Shown here one piece after another: positions 1 through 8,481 of a stretch of 52,848 bases of DNA. Made by a program: the position numbers and the translations under genes. The DNA comes from an uncultured Pelagibacteraceae bacterium (GTDB lineage Bacteria > Pseudomonadota > Alphaproteobacteria > Pelagibacterales > Pelagibacteraceae): positions 1 through 52,848 of the forward strand of contig CABZEY010000006.1 of NCBI GenBank assembly GCA_902524955.1, given 5' to 3'. The notes beneath the pieces are model-generated. The model saw nothing but the letters and a program-made list of their open reading frames with translations, was not told where the DNA came from and made no database searches. Each line of letters starts with the position of its first letter. Positions within the stretch are counted from its first letter, which is position 1.

Positions 1-1
1 A

Positions 2-478
2 GACCCTTTGAATGCGAAAGTGATTTTGACAGTTATGGCTAAGAATATGAAAATGATGGATAAGAAAAATTCAGCAAAATATGACGCAAATTTAAAAAAA
101 GCTAATGCAAAGATAGATGGTTTAGTTTCTGAAATTAATAAGGATATTAATAAAAATGCGAAATACGTAGTTTTTCATGATGCGTATCAATATTTCGAAA
201 AACGTTTCGGTCTAAAAACACTTGGCGCTTTGACTGTAAATACAGATGTACTTCCAGGTGCAGAGCAATTGAAACATATAAGAAAAGTTATTAAAAAAGA
301 AAACGCAAAATGTATATTTTCAGAGCCACAATTTAATCCAAAAATAATTAAGGCAATCGCAAAAGATACAAATATTAAAACTGGTGTATTAGACCCTCTT
401 GGTGCAGATCTTAAAAATAATAAGGATCTTTATTTTAAATTATTAAATAATTTATCTAATTCACTTAGAAAGTGTTAA
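2..478 (+). CDS. znuA: Zinc/manganese ABC transporter substrate-binding protein, ZnuA-like (3' part only)
   Basis: This is the C-terminal ~158 residues of a periplasmic metal-binding protein of the ZnuA family, which captures Zn2+ and hands it to an ABC permease. The frame is open to the first base, and the in-frame TTG at 8 reads as Leu inside 'DPLNAK', the conserved D-P-x-N-A segment, so the start lies outside the window. Visible family features are 'VVFHDAYQYF' (a metal-ligand His), the 'PGAEQLKHI' helix and a late 'VLDPLG' segment near the final Asp ligand. The stop overlaps the converging rlmN 3' end by 18 bp. ZnuA rather than a manganese paralogue is inferred from overall look; metal specificity cannot be read from this fragment. 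Confidence 0.85.
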   Translation, partial: DPLNAKVILTVMAKNMKMMDKKNSAKYDANLKKANAKIDGLVSEINKDINKNAKYVVFHDAYQYFEKRFGLKTLGALTVNTDVLPGAEQLKHIRKVIKKENAKCIFSEPQFNPKIIKAIAKDTNIKTGVLDPLGADLKNNKDLYFKLLNNLSNSLRKC

Positions 479-1537
479 TTTTTTCTCGCGCTCGCTTGCG
501 GTCTTTAATTGGCCGCAAGCTCCTAAAATATCATCTCCTCTAGATTTTCTCAAAGTAACAATATGACCATTGTTCTTTACAATATTGATGAATTTAGAAG
601 TTTGTTCACTTGAGGAGGTTTTGTATTTTACTCCTGGCCACGGATTAAATTGAATTAAATTTAACTTACACGGAAATTTCGACATAATTTTTGAAAGTTG
701 TTTTGCACACTCCTCACTATCATTAACATCTTTAAGCAAAACATATTCAATAAATATTTTTTCTTTGTTTTCTATCGCGTATTCTTTGCAATGATTAATT
801 ACATCCTCAATATTATATTTTTTATTTATTGGCATAATTGAGTCTCTAATTTTGTTATTAGGTGCATGCAAAGATAGAGCAAGATAAGTACCAATTTCTT
901 TAGCTGCTTTTTTTATATTAGGAGATATACCTGATGTTGAAATAGTAATTCTTTTATTTGAAAAATTTAAACCATTAATATCTTTTAAAATTTCAACAGA
1001 TTTTTTTATATTCTCAAAATTGTAAAAAGGTTCTCCCATACCCATATAAACAATATTATTAATTTTTTTTCCTTTATCCCATTCTTTGAGCTCGTCTTTT
1101 GCAATCAAAATTTGATTTATAATCTCATGTGCTGATAAATTTTTTACCAATGGTTGAATGCCTGTATGACAGAATTTGCAATTTAAAGTACAACCCACCT
1201 GTGAAGATATGCATAAAGTTGCGTGATTATCAGATGGAATATAAACAGTTTCAATTAAATTTTTATCATTTAATTCTAATAACCACTTGATAGTGCCATC
1301 GTTTGATATTTGTTTACTTTTAATCTTCGGTCTTTCAAAGTTAATTTCTTTTTTAAGTTTTTTTAATATTTCTTCTGGTAAATTTGAAAAAAGATTTAAG
1401 TCGAAATATCCTTTTTGATAATAAAATTTCCATACTTGATTAGACCGCATTGATATATTTTTTTTATCTAGATTTAAAAAAATATTGGAAAAAGTATTTT
1501 TAAGATCTATGTAGTTAAGATCAGCAAAATTAAGCAT
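461..1537 (-). CDS. rlmN: Dual-specificity RNA methyltransferase RlmN
   Basis: Radical-SAM enzyme that methylates C2 of A2503 in 23S rRNA and A37 in some tRNAs. The 358-residue protein has the iron-sulfur motif C-x3-C-x2-C at Cys116, Cys120 and Cys123 ('CTLNCKFC'). It also has 'MGMGEPFYN', the 'SLHAPN' segment, and a C-terminal Cys341 in 'LGACGQL' that matches the cysteine forming the protein-methyl intermediate in this family. Length and motif order are normal. It is followed on the same strand, upstream, by a small membrane gene 12 bp away and converges on the znuA fragment. A GC-rich inverted repeat (494-501 / 513-520) lies within its last codons. Confidence 0.96.
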   Translation of the reverse strand: MLNFADLNYIDLKNTFSNIFLNLDKKNISMRSNQVWKFYYQKGYFDLNLFSNLPEEILKKLKKEINFERPKIKSKQISNDGTIKWLLELNDKNLIETVYIPSDNHATLCISSQVGCTLNCKFCHTGIQPLVKNLSAHEIINQILIAKDELKEWDKGKKINNIVYMGMGEPFYNFENIKKSVEILKDINGLNFSNKRITISTSGISPNIKKAAKEIGTYLALSLHAPNNKIRDSIMPINKKYNIEDVINHCKEYAIENKEKIFIEYVLLKDVNDSEECAKQLSKIMSKFPCKLNLIQFNPWPGVKYKTSSSEQTSKFINIVKNNGHIVTLRKSRGDDILGACGQLKTASEREKKLTLSK

Positions 1538-1549
1538 TTTAAATCAAAT

Positions 1550-1738
1550 TTAGAAAATTTTATTTATCGCGTAATAAGTAGCGCCAACTAAAATAACTGC
1601 AAACATTACACTTTGTATCCAGAAATTTAATAATTTTATGAACGGGGCTTTAGTGAATCTTTTCCACGGTATAAAGTAGTATGCAATCAAAGTAACTAAA
1701 ATAAAAAATAATATAACTTCAGAGAGTGTAATTATCAT
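1550..1738 (-). CDS. Small two-helix membrane protein, unknown function
   Basis: A 62-residue protein with hydrophobic segments at about residues 5-23 and 40-58, separated by a short basic stretch ('PWKRFTKAP'). I do not recognise a family. The gene is credible because its ATG overlaps the stop of the upstream DUF1244 gene in an ATGA arrangement and rlmN starts 12 bp downstream, so the three probably form one transcript. No catalytic motif or signal peptide cleavage site is seen; both helices probably stay in the inner membrane. Confidence 0.6.
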   Translation of the reverse strand: MIITLSEVILFFILVTLIAYYFIPWKRFTKAPFIKLLNFWIQSVMFAVILVGATYYAINKIF

Positions 1739-1980
1739 TTTTGATATTTATCTTTCCATTCTGAGTATGGCATACCATAAACATGTTCTCTTGAATCTGG
1801 GTCAGATATATCGATACCCTTTTTACTAGCTTCTTCTCTAAACCACTTTGAAAGACAATTTCTACAAAAACCAGCTAGATTCATCAGATCTATATTTTGA
1901 ACATCTTTTCTATCTCTAAGATGGTTGATAAGTCTTTCCAAAGTTTTTGATTGTATTTCTTTTTTTGTAGCTTCATCCAT
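1735..1980 (-). CDS. DUF1244 family protein
   Basis: An 81-residue soluble protein whose sequence 'NLAGFCRNCLSKWFREEA' and the following 'DPDSREHVYGMPYSEWK' are the hallmark of the small DUF1244 family found across alpha- and gammaproteobacteria; its biochemical role is unknown. Two cysteines are spaced C-x2-C. I chose the ATG at 1980 over a longer reading starting at 2034, because the extra 18 residues are hydrophobic, not family-like, and would run into the divergent coxG start at 2004. The stop overlaps the start of the next small membrane gene. Confidence 0.85.
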   Translation of the reverse strand: MDEATKKEIQSKTLERLINHLRDRKDVQNIDLMNLAGFCRNCLSKWFREEASKKGIDISDPDSREHVYGMPYSEWKDKYQK

Positions 1981-2003
1981 AAAAATAATTATAAGAACCT
2001 CAA

Positions 2004-2558
2004 ATGAAACTAACAGGTTCTTATAAAATTCCAACAGATAAACAGACCGTTTGGGAGGCTTTAAATAATCCCGAAATACTTCAAAAGTGTATTCCTGGGT
2101 GCGAAGAATTTAAAAAAAACTCTGATACTAGTTTTACTGCTACAGCAACTAACAAGATTGGACCATTTAATGCAAGTTTTACAGGGGATGTTGAGTTGCA
2201 GGACTTAAATCCACCAAACAGCTATACTCTGGTTGGGCAAGGAAATTCACCAGTGGGTTTTGCGTCAGGTGAAGCAAAAGTTACTTTAACTGAAGAGGGT
2301 GGGCAGACAGTCCTAACCTATAACGTTGAAGCAAACGTCGGTGGTAAAATAGCCCAAGTAGGTAGTAGATTAATTGATATGACTGCAAAAAAAATGGCAG
2401 ATATTTTTTTTGGAAAATTTAGTGATGAAGTTTCTCCAGCAGGTTCAGTTGCTTCAAGTCAAAGCAGTTCAGCTTCAGCTCCAAGGTTAAATAAAAAAAT
2501 AATTTATGCAGTTGCAGCATTAGTTTCTTTATCCTTAATTTTATTAGCTATTTTTTAA
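2004..2558 (+). CDS. coxG: CoxG / SRPBCC family protein with C-terminal membrane anchor
   Basis: A 184-residue protein whose first ~145 residues are a CoxG-type SRPBCC domain ('WEALNNPEILQKCIPGCEEF', 'GNSPVGFASGEA', 'GKIAQVGSRLID'). A Ser/Ala-rich linker and a single membrane helix (about 163-182) follow. In carboxydotrophs CoxG anchors CO dehydrogenase to the cytoplasmic membrane, and the tail helix here fits that membrane-recruiter role. It heads the operon coxG-coxS-coxL-coxM-xdhC-mocA, reading in one direction with gaps of 80, 29, 17 and 36 bp. The start lies 23 bp from the divergent DUF1244 gene, so the operon promoter must be very compact or overlap that gene. Confidence 0.88.
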   Translation: MKLTGSYKIPTDKQTVWEALNNPEILQKCIPGCEEFKKNSDTSFTATATNKIGPFNASFTGDVELQDLNPPNSYTLVGQGNSPVGFASGEAKVTLTEEGGQTVLTYNVEANVGGKIAQVGSRLIDMTAKKMADIFFGKFSDEVSPAGSVASSQSSSASAPRLNKKIIYAVAALVSLSLILLAIF

Positions 2559-2638
2559 TCAACTTATAATTGAATTATTGTGCCGCACTTGTTTTTTGCT
2601 CTTTATGTGAGAGAATATCAATGAGGGGAAGTAAAATA

Positions 2639-3100
2639 ATGGCAAAAATTGCACTTAAAGTTAACGGTAATAAAATTGAAAAAGAGGTTGCCGACAACAC
2701 TTTGTTAGTTTCTTTTATTAGAGAAAACTTAAATTTAACAGGAACACATGTAGGATGTGACACTAGTCAATGTGGATCTTGTGTAGTTCATGTAGACGGC
2801 AAATCCGTTAAAAGTTGTACAATGTTGGCTGCTGATGCAAATGGTGCTGATATTACGACTATAGAGGGTTTAGAAAAAGGAGGAAAATTACATCCTGTTC
2901 AAGAATCGTTTAAAAAACATCACGGATTGCAGTGTGGCTACTGTACTCCCGGAATGGTCATGAGTTCAATTGACTTATTGAAAACTCATAAGAATCCTAG
3001 TGATGAAGAAATAAGAAAAGGTTTAGAAGGTAACATTTGTCGTTGCACAGGTTATCAAAATATTGTTGCTTCAGTTAAAGGCGCAATAGGAAAAGTTTAA
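2639..3100 (+). CDS. coxS: Molybdenum hydroxylase small subunit, [2Fe-2S] protein (CoxS-like)
   Basis: Electron-transfer subunit of a xanthine-oxidase-family enzyme, carrying two [2Fe-2S] clusters. The N-terminal plant-type ferredoxin site is '[16 protein letters not shown]', and the C-terminal four-helix site is '[11 protein letters not shown]' with '[12 protein letters not shown]'. The protein is 153 residues, the usual size. I placed the start at the ATG at 2639, preceded by a GAGGGG ribosome binding site at 2623-2628. The in-frame TTG at 2570 would add an unrelated 23-residue extension. It lies between coxG and coxL, as in other operons of the family. Confidence 0.93.
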   Translation: MAKIALKVNGNKIEKEVADNTLLVSFIRENLNLTGTHVGCDTSQCGSCVVHVDGKSVKSCTMLAADANGADITTIEGLEKGGKLHPVQESFKKHHGLQCGYCTPGMVMSSIDLLKTHKNPSDEEIRKGLEGNICRCTGYQNIVASVKGAIGKV

Positions 3101-3129
3101 TAATTAACAATAAAAAAGGAGAAAAAAAA

Positions 3130-5505
3130 ATGGCAAGCATGATAGGGTCTAAAGTTGAAAGAAAAGAAGATAAAAAGTTTTTAACAGGTAAAGGTCGATA
3201 TACAGCAGATATAAATTTACATAATCAGTTACACGCTGTGTTTATTAGATCACCTCATGCAAGAGCTAAGATAAAAGGTATTGATACATCAAAAGCTAAA
3301 AAGGCAGCAGGTGTTGTAGATGTATTAACAGGCAAAGATATGCAAGACGACAAAATTGGTGGTCTTATTGCTGGATGGAAAATAGTAAGTAAAGATGGAA
3401 CGGATATGAAATGTCCTGCACATCCTCCACTAGCAACAGACTCTGTTAATTATGTTGGTGATCACATTGCATTAGTTGTAGCTGAAACTCTCCAAGAAGC
3501 TAAAGATGCGGCAGATTTAGTAAAAGTTGATTACAAAGTTTTAAAAGCTGTAGCAAGTACAGCTGAAGCAATGAATTCAGATGTTATTCACGAGGGTATT
3601 GAAAAGAATTTATGTTTTGATTGGGAGCTAGGTGATAAGGCAAAGACTGATGAAGCTTTTTCTAGTGCAGAAAAAGTTGTAGAGATGGATATTCTTAATA
3701 ATCGTTTAGTACCGAACGCTATGGAACCAAGAGCTTCAATTGGTGATTATAATTCTTCTTCTGAGGAACTTACTTTATATACTACAAGTCAAAATCCTCA
3801 TTTATCTAGATTAGTCATGTCAGCATTTAATGCTGTACATCCTGAACACAAGTTTAGAGTTATTGCACCAGATGTTGGCGGAGGGTTTGGATCAAAAATT
3901 TATCCTTATTCAGAAGATGTAATAATGGCATGGGCAGCAAAAAGATTACAAAGACCAGTAAAATGGGTTTGTGAAAGAACAGAGTCATTTTTATCTGACT
4001 GCCACGGCAGAGATCACATTACAAAATGTTCAGTTGCATTGAAAAATGATGGAACTGTTACTGGTCTAAAAGTTGATACAATTGCAAATCTTGGTGGATA
4101 TGCATCACTATTTGCTACAGTCACACCAACTTATTTATATGGTCCATTAGTTCTTGGTCTTTATAATATTCCAACAGCTTACTGTAACGTAAAAGCTGTA
4201 TATACAAACACCGCACCTGTGGATGCGTATCGTGGCGCAGGTCGTCCAGAAGCAACTTATTTAATTGAGAGAATTATGGATAAGGCTGCAAAAGAATTAG
4301 GTATGGACAGAGCTGAATTTAGAAAGAAAAATTTTATAAAACAATTCCCTCACCAGCAGTGTTTGGTTCATAATATCGATTCAGGTGATTATGATGCACA
4401 CTTTGATAAAGCTTTAAATTTAGCTGATTATTCAGGTTTCGAGAAAAGAAAAGCAGAGTCTGCTGCAAAAGGAAAACTGAGAGGTATTGGTTTTTCAACA
4501 TACATTGAAGCTTGTGGTATCGCTCCATCAGCTGCAGTTATGTCTCTTGGTGCAGGCGTAGGACTTTGGGAATCTGCAGAAATTAGATTTAATCCAACTG
4601 GGAATATTTCGGTATTTACAGGAACACACAGCCATGGACAAAGTCATGATACTACATTTGCACAAATCGTAGCTGACAAATTAGGTGTTCCAATGGAAAA
4701 CATTGAGTTAGTACATGGTGATACAGATAAAGGTCCATTTGGAATGGGTACTTACGGATCGAGATCGCTTGCTGTTGGTGGAACTGCAATTGCCAAAGCT
4801 TGTGATAAAATTGTCGAGAAGGGTAAAGCTGTAGCTGCAAATATGCTTGAAGCTAAGGCAGATGAAATTGAATTTAAAGATGGAGAGTTTATCGTTCCAA
4901 ATACAAATAAGAAAAAAACGATCGGTGAAATAGCATTTGCATGTTACTTACCAGGTACTTATGGTGAAATTAAATCACCACTACCAGAAGGCATGGAGCC
5001 GGGATTAAAAGAAACAGCATTCTACGATCCAGTTAACTTTTCTTTTCCAGCAGGTTCGCATATTTGTGAAGTTGAAGTTGATCCAACGACTGGTGAAACT
5101 AAAGTTGACACCTACACTTGTGTTGATGATTTTGGAAATTTAATCAATCCAATGATTGTTGAAGGACAAATTCATGGTGGATTAGCTCAAGGAATTGGTC
5201 AAGCTTTATATGAAAATGCATATTATGATGAAACCGGTCAATTAGTGACAGCATCTTATATGGACTATTGCATGCCAAGAGCGGATAATTTTCCAGAGTT
5301 TAGAATTGATTATACTTGTACACCAGCAACATCAAATCCTTTAGGTGTTAAGGGTTGTGGTGAAGCAGGTGCAATAGCATCACCACCAGCAGTAATGAAT
5401 GCTGTAGTTGATGCAATTGGTACTGAAGTAACAATGCCAGCAACTGCTGAGAAAGTTTGGAAAGCACTTAAAGAGAAAAGTAAATCAGCTAAAAAAGCTG
5501 CATAG
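3130..5505 (+). CDS. coxL: Molybdenum hydroxylase large subunit, form II CO-dehydrogenase-like (CoxL-like)
   Basis: Catalytic molybdopterin-cytosine-dinucleotide subunit, 791 residues. Mo-cofactor motifs are present: 'GGGFGSKIYPYSED', 'GTHSHGQSHDTTFAQ', 'GTYGSRSLAVGG' and the catalytic Glu745 in 'GCGEAGAI'. The active-site loop is AYRGAGR (residues 366-372), the form II signature, not the AYxCSFR loop of genuine form I CO dehydrogenase. CO oxidation is therefore unproven; an aldehyde, purine-like or other small heterocycle substrate is equally possible. It is preceded by an AAGGAG ribosome binding site and followed by coxM after 17 bp. Confidence 0.92.
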   Translation: MASMIGSKVERKEDKKFLTGKGRYTADINLHNQLHAVFIRSPHARAKIKGIDTSKAKKAAGVVDVLTGKDMQDDKIGGLIAGWKIVSKDGTDMKCPAHPPLATDSVNYVGDHIALVVAETLQEAKDAADLVKVDYKVLKAVASTAEAMNSDVIHEGIEKNLCFDWELGDKAKTDEAFSSAEKVVEMDILNNRLVPNAMEPRASIGDYNSSSEELTLYTTSQNPHLSRLVMSAFNAVHPEHKFRVIAPDVGGGFGSKIYPYSEDVIMAWAAKRLQRPVKWVCERTESFLSDCHGRDHITKCSVALKNDGTVTGLKVDTIANLGGYASLFATVTPTYLYGPLVLGLYNIPTAYCNVKAVYTNTAPVDAYRGAGRPEATYLIERIMDKAAKELGMDRAEFRKKNFIKQFPHQQCLVHNIDSGDYDAHFDKALNLADYSGFEKRKAESAAKGKLRGIGFSTYIEACGIAPSAAVMSLGAGVGLWESAEIRFNPTGNISVFTGTHSHGQSHDTTFAQIVADKLGVPMENIELVHGDTDKGPFGMGTYGSRSLAVGGTAIAKACDKIVEKGKAVAANMLEAKADEIEFKDGEFIVPNTNKKKTIGEIAFACYLPGTYGEIKSPLPEGMEPGLKETAFYDPVNFSFPAGSHICEVEVDPTTGETKVDTYTCVDDFGNLINPMIVEGQIHGGLAQGIGQALYENAYYDETGQLVTASYMDYCMPRADNFPEFRIDYTCTPATSNPLGVKGCGEAGAIASPPAVMNAVVDAIGTEVTMPATAEKVWKALKEKSKSAKKAA

Positions 5506-5522
5506 TTTCAAAAGGGGGGACA

Positions 5523-6311
5523 ATGAAACAATTTAATTTTCACGAAGCAAAGAGTGTGAAAGAAGCGGTCAAAGCTGCATCTAAAAATTCTGCTTTTTTA
5601 TCAGGTGGACAAACTTTAATTCCATCGATGAAACTTAGATTATCAAGTTTTAGCGATGTGATTAATGTAAAAAATATCAAAGATCTACAAGGGATAAAAG
5701 TAAGTGGAAAGTCAGTTAAGATTGGTGCTGCAACAAAGCATGCTGAGGTTGCTTCATCCAAAGATGTAAAGAAGGCAATTCCAGCATTAGCAGCTTTGGC
5801 GGGCGGTATTGGTGATATGCAAGTTAGAAATAAAGGAACGCTTGGTGGTTCAATAGCAAATAATGACCCAAGCGCATGTTACCCATCTGCATGTATCGCT
5901 TTAAACGCGGTGATTCATACATCAAACAGAAAGATCGATGCAGAAAAGTTTTTCAAAGGAATGTTTGAAACAGCTTTAAAAAAAGATGAATTAGTTACAG
6001 CTGTCGAATTTACTATTCCTGAAAAATCTGCGTATATAAAAATACCTAACCCGGCATCTCGTTATGCGCTTGTGGGAGTATTTTTAGCTAAATATAAGAA
6101 AGAAACAATTTGTGCGGTTACAGGTGCACAACCGGTAGTTTTTAGATCGAAAGAAATTGAAAAAGCTTTAAATAATAATTTTGATCCAAATTCATTGAAT
6201 GATTTAAACCTAAAATCAAATGAAATGAATGCTGATATTCATGCATCAGCTGAATATAGAGCTAGTCTAGTCGTAACTGCAGCACAAAAAGCAGTTATTA
6301 ATTGTAAATAA
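5523..6311 (+). CDS. coxM: Molybdenum hydroxylase FAD-binding subunit (CoxM-like)
   Basis: Flavoprotein subunit that passes electrons from the iron-sulfur subunit to the acceptor. It has the FAD-binding segments 'SGGQTLIPSMKLRL' near residues 27-40 and 'QVRNKGTLGGSIANNDPS' near 100-117, both diagnostic of the CO dehydrogenase flavoprotein family. At 262 residues it is slightly shorter than the usual 280-290. The ribosome binding site GGGGGGA sits immediately upstream. With coxS and coxL it completes the heterotrimer. Confidence 0.93.
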   Translation: MKQFNFHEAKSVKEAVKAASKNSAFLSGGQTLIPSMKLRLSSFSDVINVKNIKDLQGIKVSGKSVKIGAATKHAEVASSKDVKKAIPALAALAGGIGDMQVRNKGTLGGSIANNDPSACYPSACIALNAVIHTSNRKIDAEKFFKGMFETALKKDELVTAVEFTIPEKSAYIKIPNPASRYALVGVFLAKYKKETICAVTGAQPVVFRSKEIEKALNNNFDPNSLNDLNLKSNEMNADIHASAEYRASLVVTAAQKAVINCK

Positions 6312-6347
6312 TTTAAATTTTTTAAAATTTTCTGATAAGGTATTGAA

Positions 6348-6686
6348 ATGATCAATACCTTTGACGAAAAAATTCTTGATGAAGCTCAACAATGGATTGA
6401 GCAAAAAAAAACAGTTATTTTAGCTACAGTAATTCAGACATGGGGATCTTCTCCAAGACCAATTGGCAGTTTAATGATTGTAAATGATTCTGGCGATTTT
6501 TCTGGTTCAGTATCAGGTGGTTGCGTAGAAGGGGAGGTAGTAAGGCAATGTATGGATTTAATAAAAGATAAAGATAAATTTAAAAAAATTGAGTTTAAGG
6601 TGTCTGATGAAAGTGCATGGAATGTTGGATTAGCCTGTGGTGGCGAGATAGCGATTTTTTTAGAAAAATTTTCTGATGCAGCTTAA
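6348..6686 (+). CDS. XdhC/CoxI family protein, N-terminal domain only
   Basis: A 112-residue protein matching the N-terminal XdhC_CoxI domain: 'WGSSPRPIGSLMIV', 'GSVSGGCVEGEV' and 'GLACGGEI'. XdhC-type chaperones bind, sulfurate and insert the molybdenum cofactor into xanthine-oxidase-family enzymes. The usual protein also contains a C-terminal Rossmann domain, which here is encoded by the next gene, overlapping by 11 bp in another frame. It acts on the coxSLM product directly upstream. Two-gene forms of this chaperone occur elsewhere, so this need not be a frameshift. Confidence 0.88.
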   Translation: MINTFDEKILDEAQQWIEQKKTVILATVIQTWGSSPRPIGSLMIVNDSGDFSGSVSGGCVEGEVVRQCMDLIKDKDKFKKIEFKVSDESAWNVGLACGGEIAIFLEKFSDAA

Positions 6687-7356
6687 TATTTTACAAGAAA
6701 TTATTAATCTTAAAAATTCGAAAAAAGAATTTTCTGTTATCACAGATACAAAAACTTCTAAAACATATATTTTTTTTGCTAATAAACCAATAGATATTAA
6801 TCTTAAAAGTTTTGAAACCGAAATTAACAAATTATATAATTCCAGAAAAGATGGAATGATAAAAGATAGTGATTTATTCATTAAGCATTACCATCGCCCC
6901 ATTAAAGTTGTAATAGTTGGTGCTGTTCATATTTCTCAATATTTTGTTGAATATGCAAAGCCATTAAATCTTGATATTAATATTATTGATCCTAGAGGGT
7001 ATTTTGCATCTGAAAAAAGATTCCCAAACGTTAGAATTATAAATTTATGGCCACAAGAAGCATTTCAACATTGTCCACTTGATGATAAAACCGCTTTAAT
7101 TGCATTAACACATGATCCTAAAATTGATGATCCAGCAATTCATGAAGCTTTAAAATTGAAATGTTTTTACATTGGTGCTTTAGGTAGTAAAAAGACACAT
7201 GAAAATAGATGTAAAAGATTGATGGAGAATGGTTTTAAAGAAGATGATATTAAAAAAATATTTGGACCGATTGGAATTAAATTTGGTGGTAGATCAGCAC
7301 CAGAGATTGCATTGTCAATAATTTTTCAGTTAATGACCGAAATTTACAAAAAGTGA
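6676..7356 (+). CDS. XdhC family protein, Rossmann C-terminal domain
   Basis: A 226-residue protein carrying the XdhC C-terminal Rossmann domain: 'KVVIVGAVHISQYFVEYA', 'IDPRGYFASEKRFP', 'ALTHDPKIDDPAI' and 'YIGALGSKKTHENRC'. It presumably partners the preceding N-terminal-domain protein in loading Mo cofactor onto CoxL. The nucleotide-loop motif is 'GAVHIS', where the family usually has G-x-G-H-V/I. Residues 1-70 are unrecognised. The ATG lies inside the end of the upstream gene and the stop overlaps the next start (GTGA), showing tight translational coupling. Confidence 0.85.
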   Translation: MQLNILQEIINLKNSKKEFSVITDTKTSKTYIFFANKPIDINLKSFETEINKLYNSRKDGMIKDSDLFIKHYHRPIKVVIVGAVHISQYFVEYAKPLNLDINIIDPRGYFASEKRFPNVRIINLWPQEAFQHCPLDDKTALIALTHDPKIDDPAIHEALKLKCFYIGALGSKKTHENRCKRLMENGFKEDDIKKIFGPIGIKFGGRSAPEIALSIIFQLMTEIYKK

Positions 7357-7928
7357 TTTCAGCCATATTATTATCAGCAGGTTTATCTAAGAGATTTAAA
7401 AATGGAAATAAATTAATCCATAAGTTTTATCGGAGAGAAATTCTTCTTCACTCACTTAAAAATATATTAAAAAGTAAAATAGACGAAATTTTGATTATCA
7501 CTGGGAAAGATCATAATAAAATTAAAAAGATACTACCAAAAAATAAAAAAATTAAAGTTATAAAGAACCTTAAGTACAAAAACGGTTTATCTTCTTCCAT
7601 CAAATCAGGAATTAAAAATATAAATTATAATTCTAAAGGGTTTTTTATTTGTTTAGGAGATATGCCGTTTTTTACAAACAATTCTTATAATAAAATGATT
7701 AAATATTTTAACAAATCAAGCAAATATCCCCTTGTTCCTTTTTTTAAAGATCAAATGAGAAATCCAGTGCTATTCCCTATGCGTTTTTTAAAAAAATTAA
7801 ATACAATTAAAGGAGATGTAGGTGCAAAAAAAATAATCATTAAAAATAAATATAATAAAATTAAGTTTTCAAAATCTAAAATTTTTTGTGATATTGATAC
7901 GTTAGATGATATTAAAAATTTTAATTAA
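7353..7928 (+). CDS. Molybdenum cofactor cytidylyltransferase-like NTP transferase (MocA family)
   Basis: A 191-residue nucleotidyltransferase with the family opening 'ILLSAGLSKRFKNGNKL', where the usual LAAG(x)S(x)R(x)G core is recognisable, and 'GDMPFFT' as the metal-binding Asp motif. MocA enzymes convert molybdopterin to the cytosine dinucleotide form needed by CoxL-type enzymes, which fits its place at the end of this operon. The GTG start overlaps the previous stop by 4 bp. The protein is very Lys/Asn-rich, as expected in this genome. A MobA (guanylyl) role is less likely from context. Confidence 0.85.
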   Translation: MISAILLSAGLSKRFKNGNKLIHKFYRREILLHSLKNILKSKIDEILIITGKDHNKIKKILPKNKKIKVIKNLKYKNGLSSSIKSGIKNINYNSKGFFICLGDMPFFTNNSYNKMIKYFNKSSKYPLVPFFKDQMRNPVLFPMRFLKKLNTIKGDVGAKKIIIKNKYNKIKFSKSKIFCDIDTLDDIKNFN

Positions 7929-8481
7929 GGGGAACTTGATTTAACGCACCTTTGCATTTGATATTTTGGTTTGCATTTGGGTGATCTAGCTCAATATTAA
8001 TAATAGTTTTTTTTATAATTTCTTTTTTTTCTTCGTTATTTAAGTCAATATTTTTAAGTAAAAATATTGCATTGTTTGTAATGTAATTTTTTGTAAAATA
8101 GTTTGTTGGTTTTTTTGAAAATAGCATCCCATAACCATATTTATTAACAAAAATTCTATTTCTTATGATATTACAATCTCTGTTTCTTATTTTAATCTCT
8201 TTTTGGCTATATCTTCTTTGATCCGCACGTGCATATAAATCAATAATAAACAGTTGCATTTCTTCATCAAAAGTAAAATCCATTTTAATTTGATCTAATC
8301 GAACTCTAAAGGTATCAGTTTCGTTCATGTATCTAGATATTTGTAAATTAATTGCATCACGATAAGCTTTTAATAAAAAATCAAATTTAGTAACAGGAGT
8401 TGCCTTGAGGTTTGCAATTACATTAGCTTTTAACTCTGTTACAGTTAAAAAAATTATGAATATTAAGATAGTTTTCTTCAT
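7921..8481 (-). CDS. Secreted or periplasmic protein of unknown function
   Basis: A 186-residue protein with a clear signal peptide (Lys-Lys start, hydrophobic residues 4-16, likely cut after Ala19). The mature part is mostly charged and predicted helical, with two cysteines that could form a disulfide (near residues 104 and 179). I do not recognise a family. Its ATG overlaps the stop of the HAD hydrolase by 4 bp, so it is the last gene of the minus-strand hisI operon. It converges on mocA with 8 bp of 3' overlap. Confidence 0.7.
   Translation of the reverse strand: MKKTILIFIIFLTVTELKANVIANLKATPVTKFDFLLKAYRDAINLQISRYMNETDTFRVRLDQIKMDFTFDEEMQLFIIDLYARADQRRYSQKEIKIRNRDCNIIRNRIFVNKYGYGMLFSKKPTNYFTKNYITNNAIFLLKNIDLNNEEKKEIIKKTIINIELDHPNANQNIKCKGALNQVPLN

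Noticed and set aside
494-520. GC-rich 8-bp inverted repeat near the znuA/rlmN convergent ends as a terminator
   Set aside because: It lies in the rlmN coding sequence and has no T-run directly after the stem in either direction.
2570-2638. TTG-initiated 23-residue extension of CoxS
   Set aside because: Not family-like, and a strong ribosome binding site precedes the ATG at 2639.
4334-4840. Antisense open frames of 62-64 residues inside coxL
   Set aside because: Composition (His/Leu/Gln-rich, mirror of the coxL codons) and lack of initiation signals mark them as shadows.
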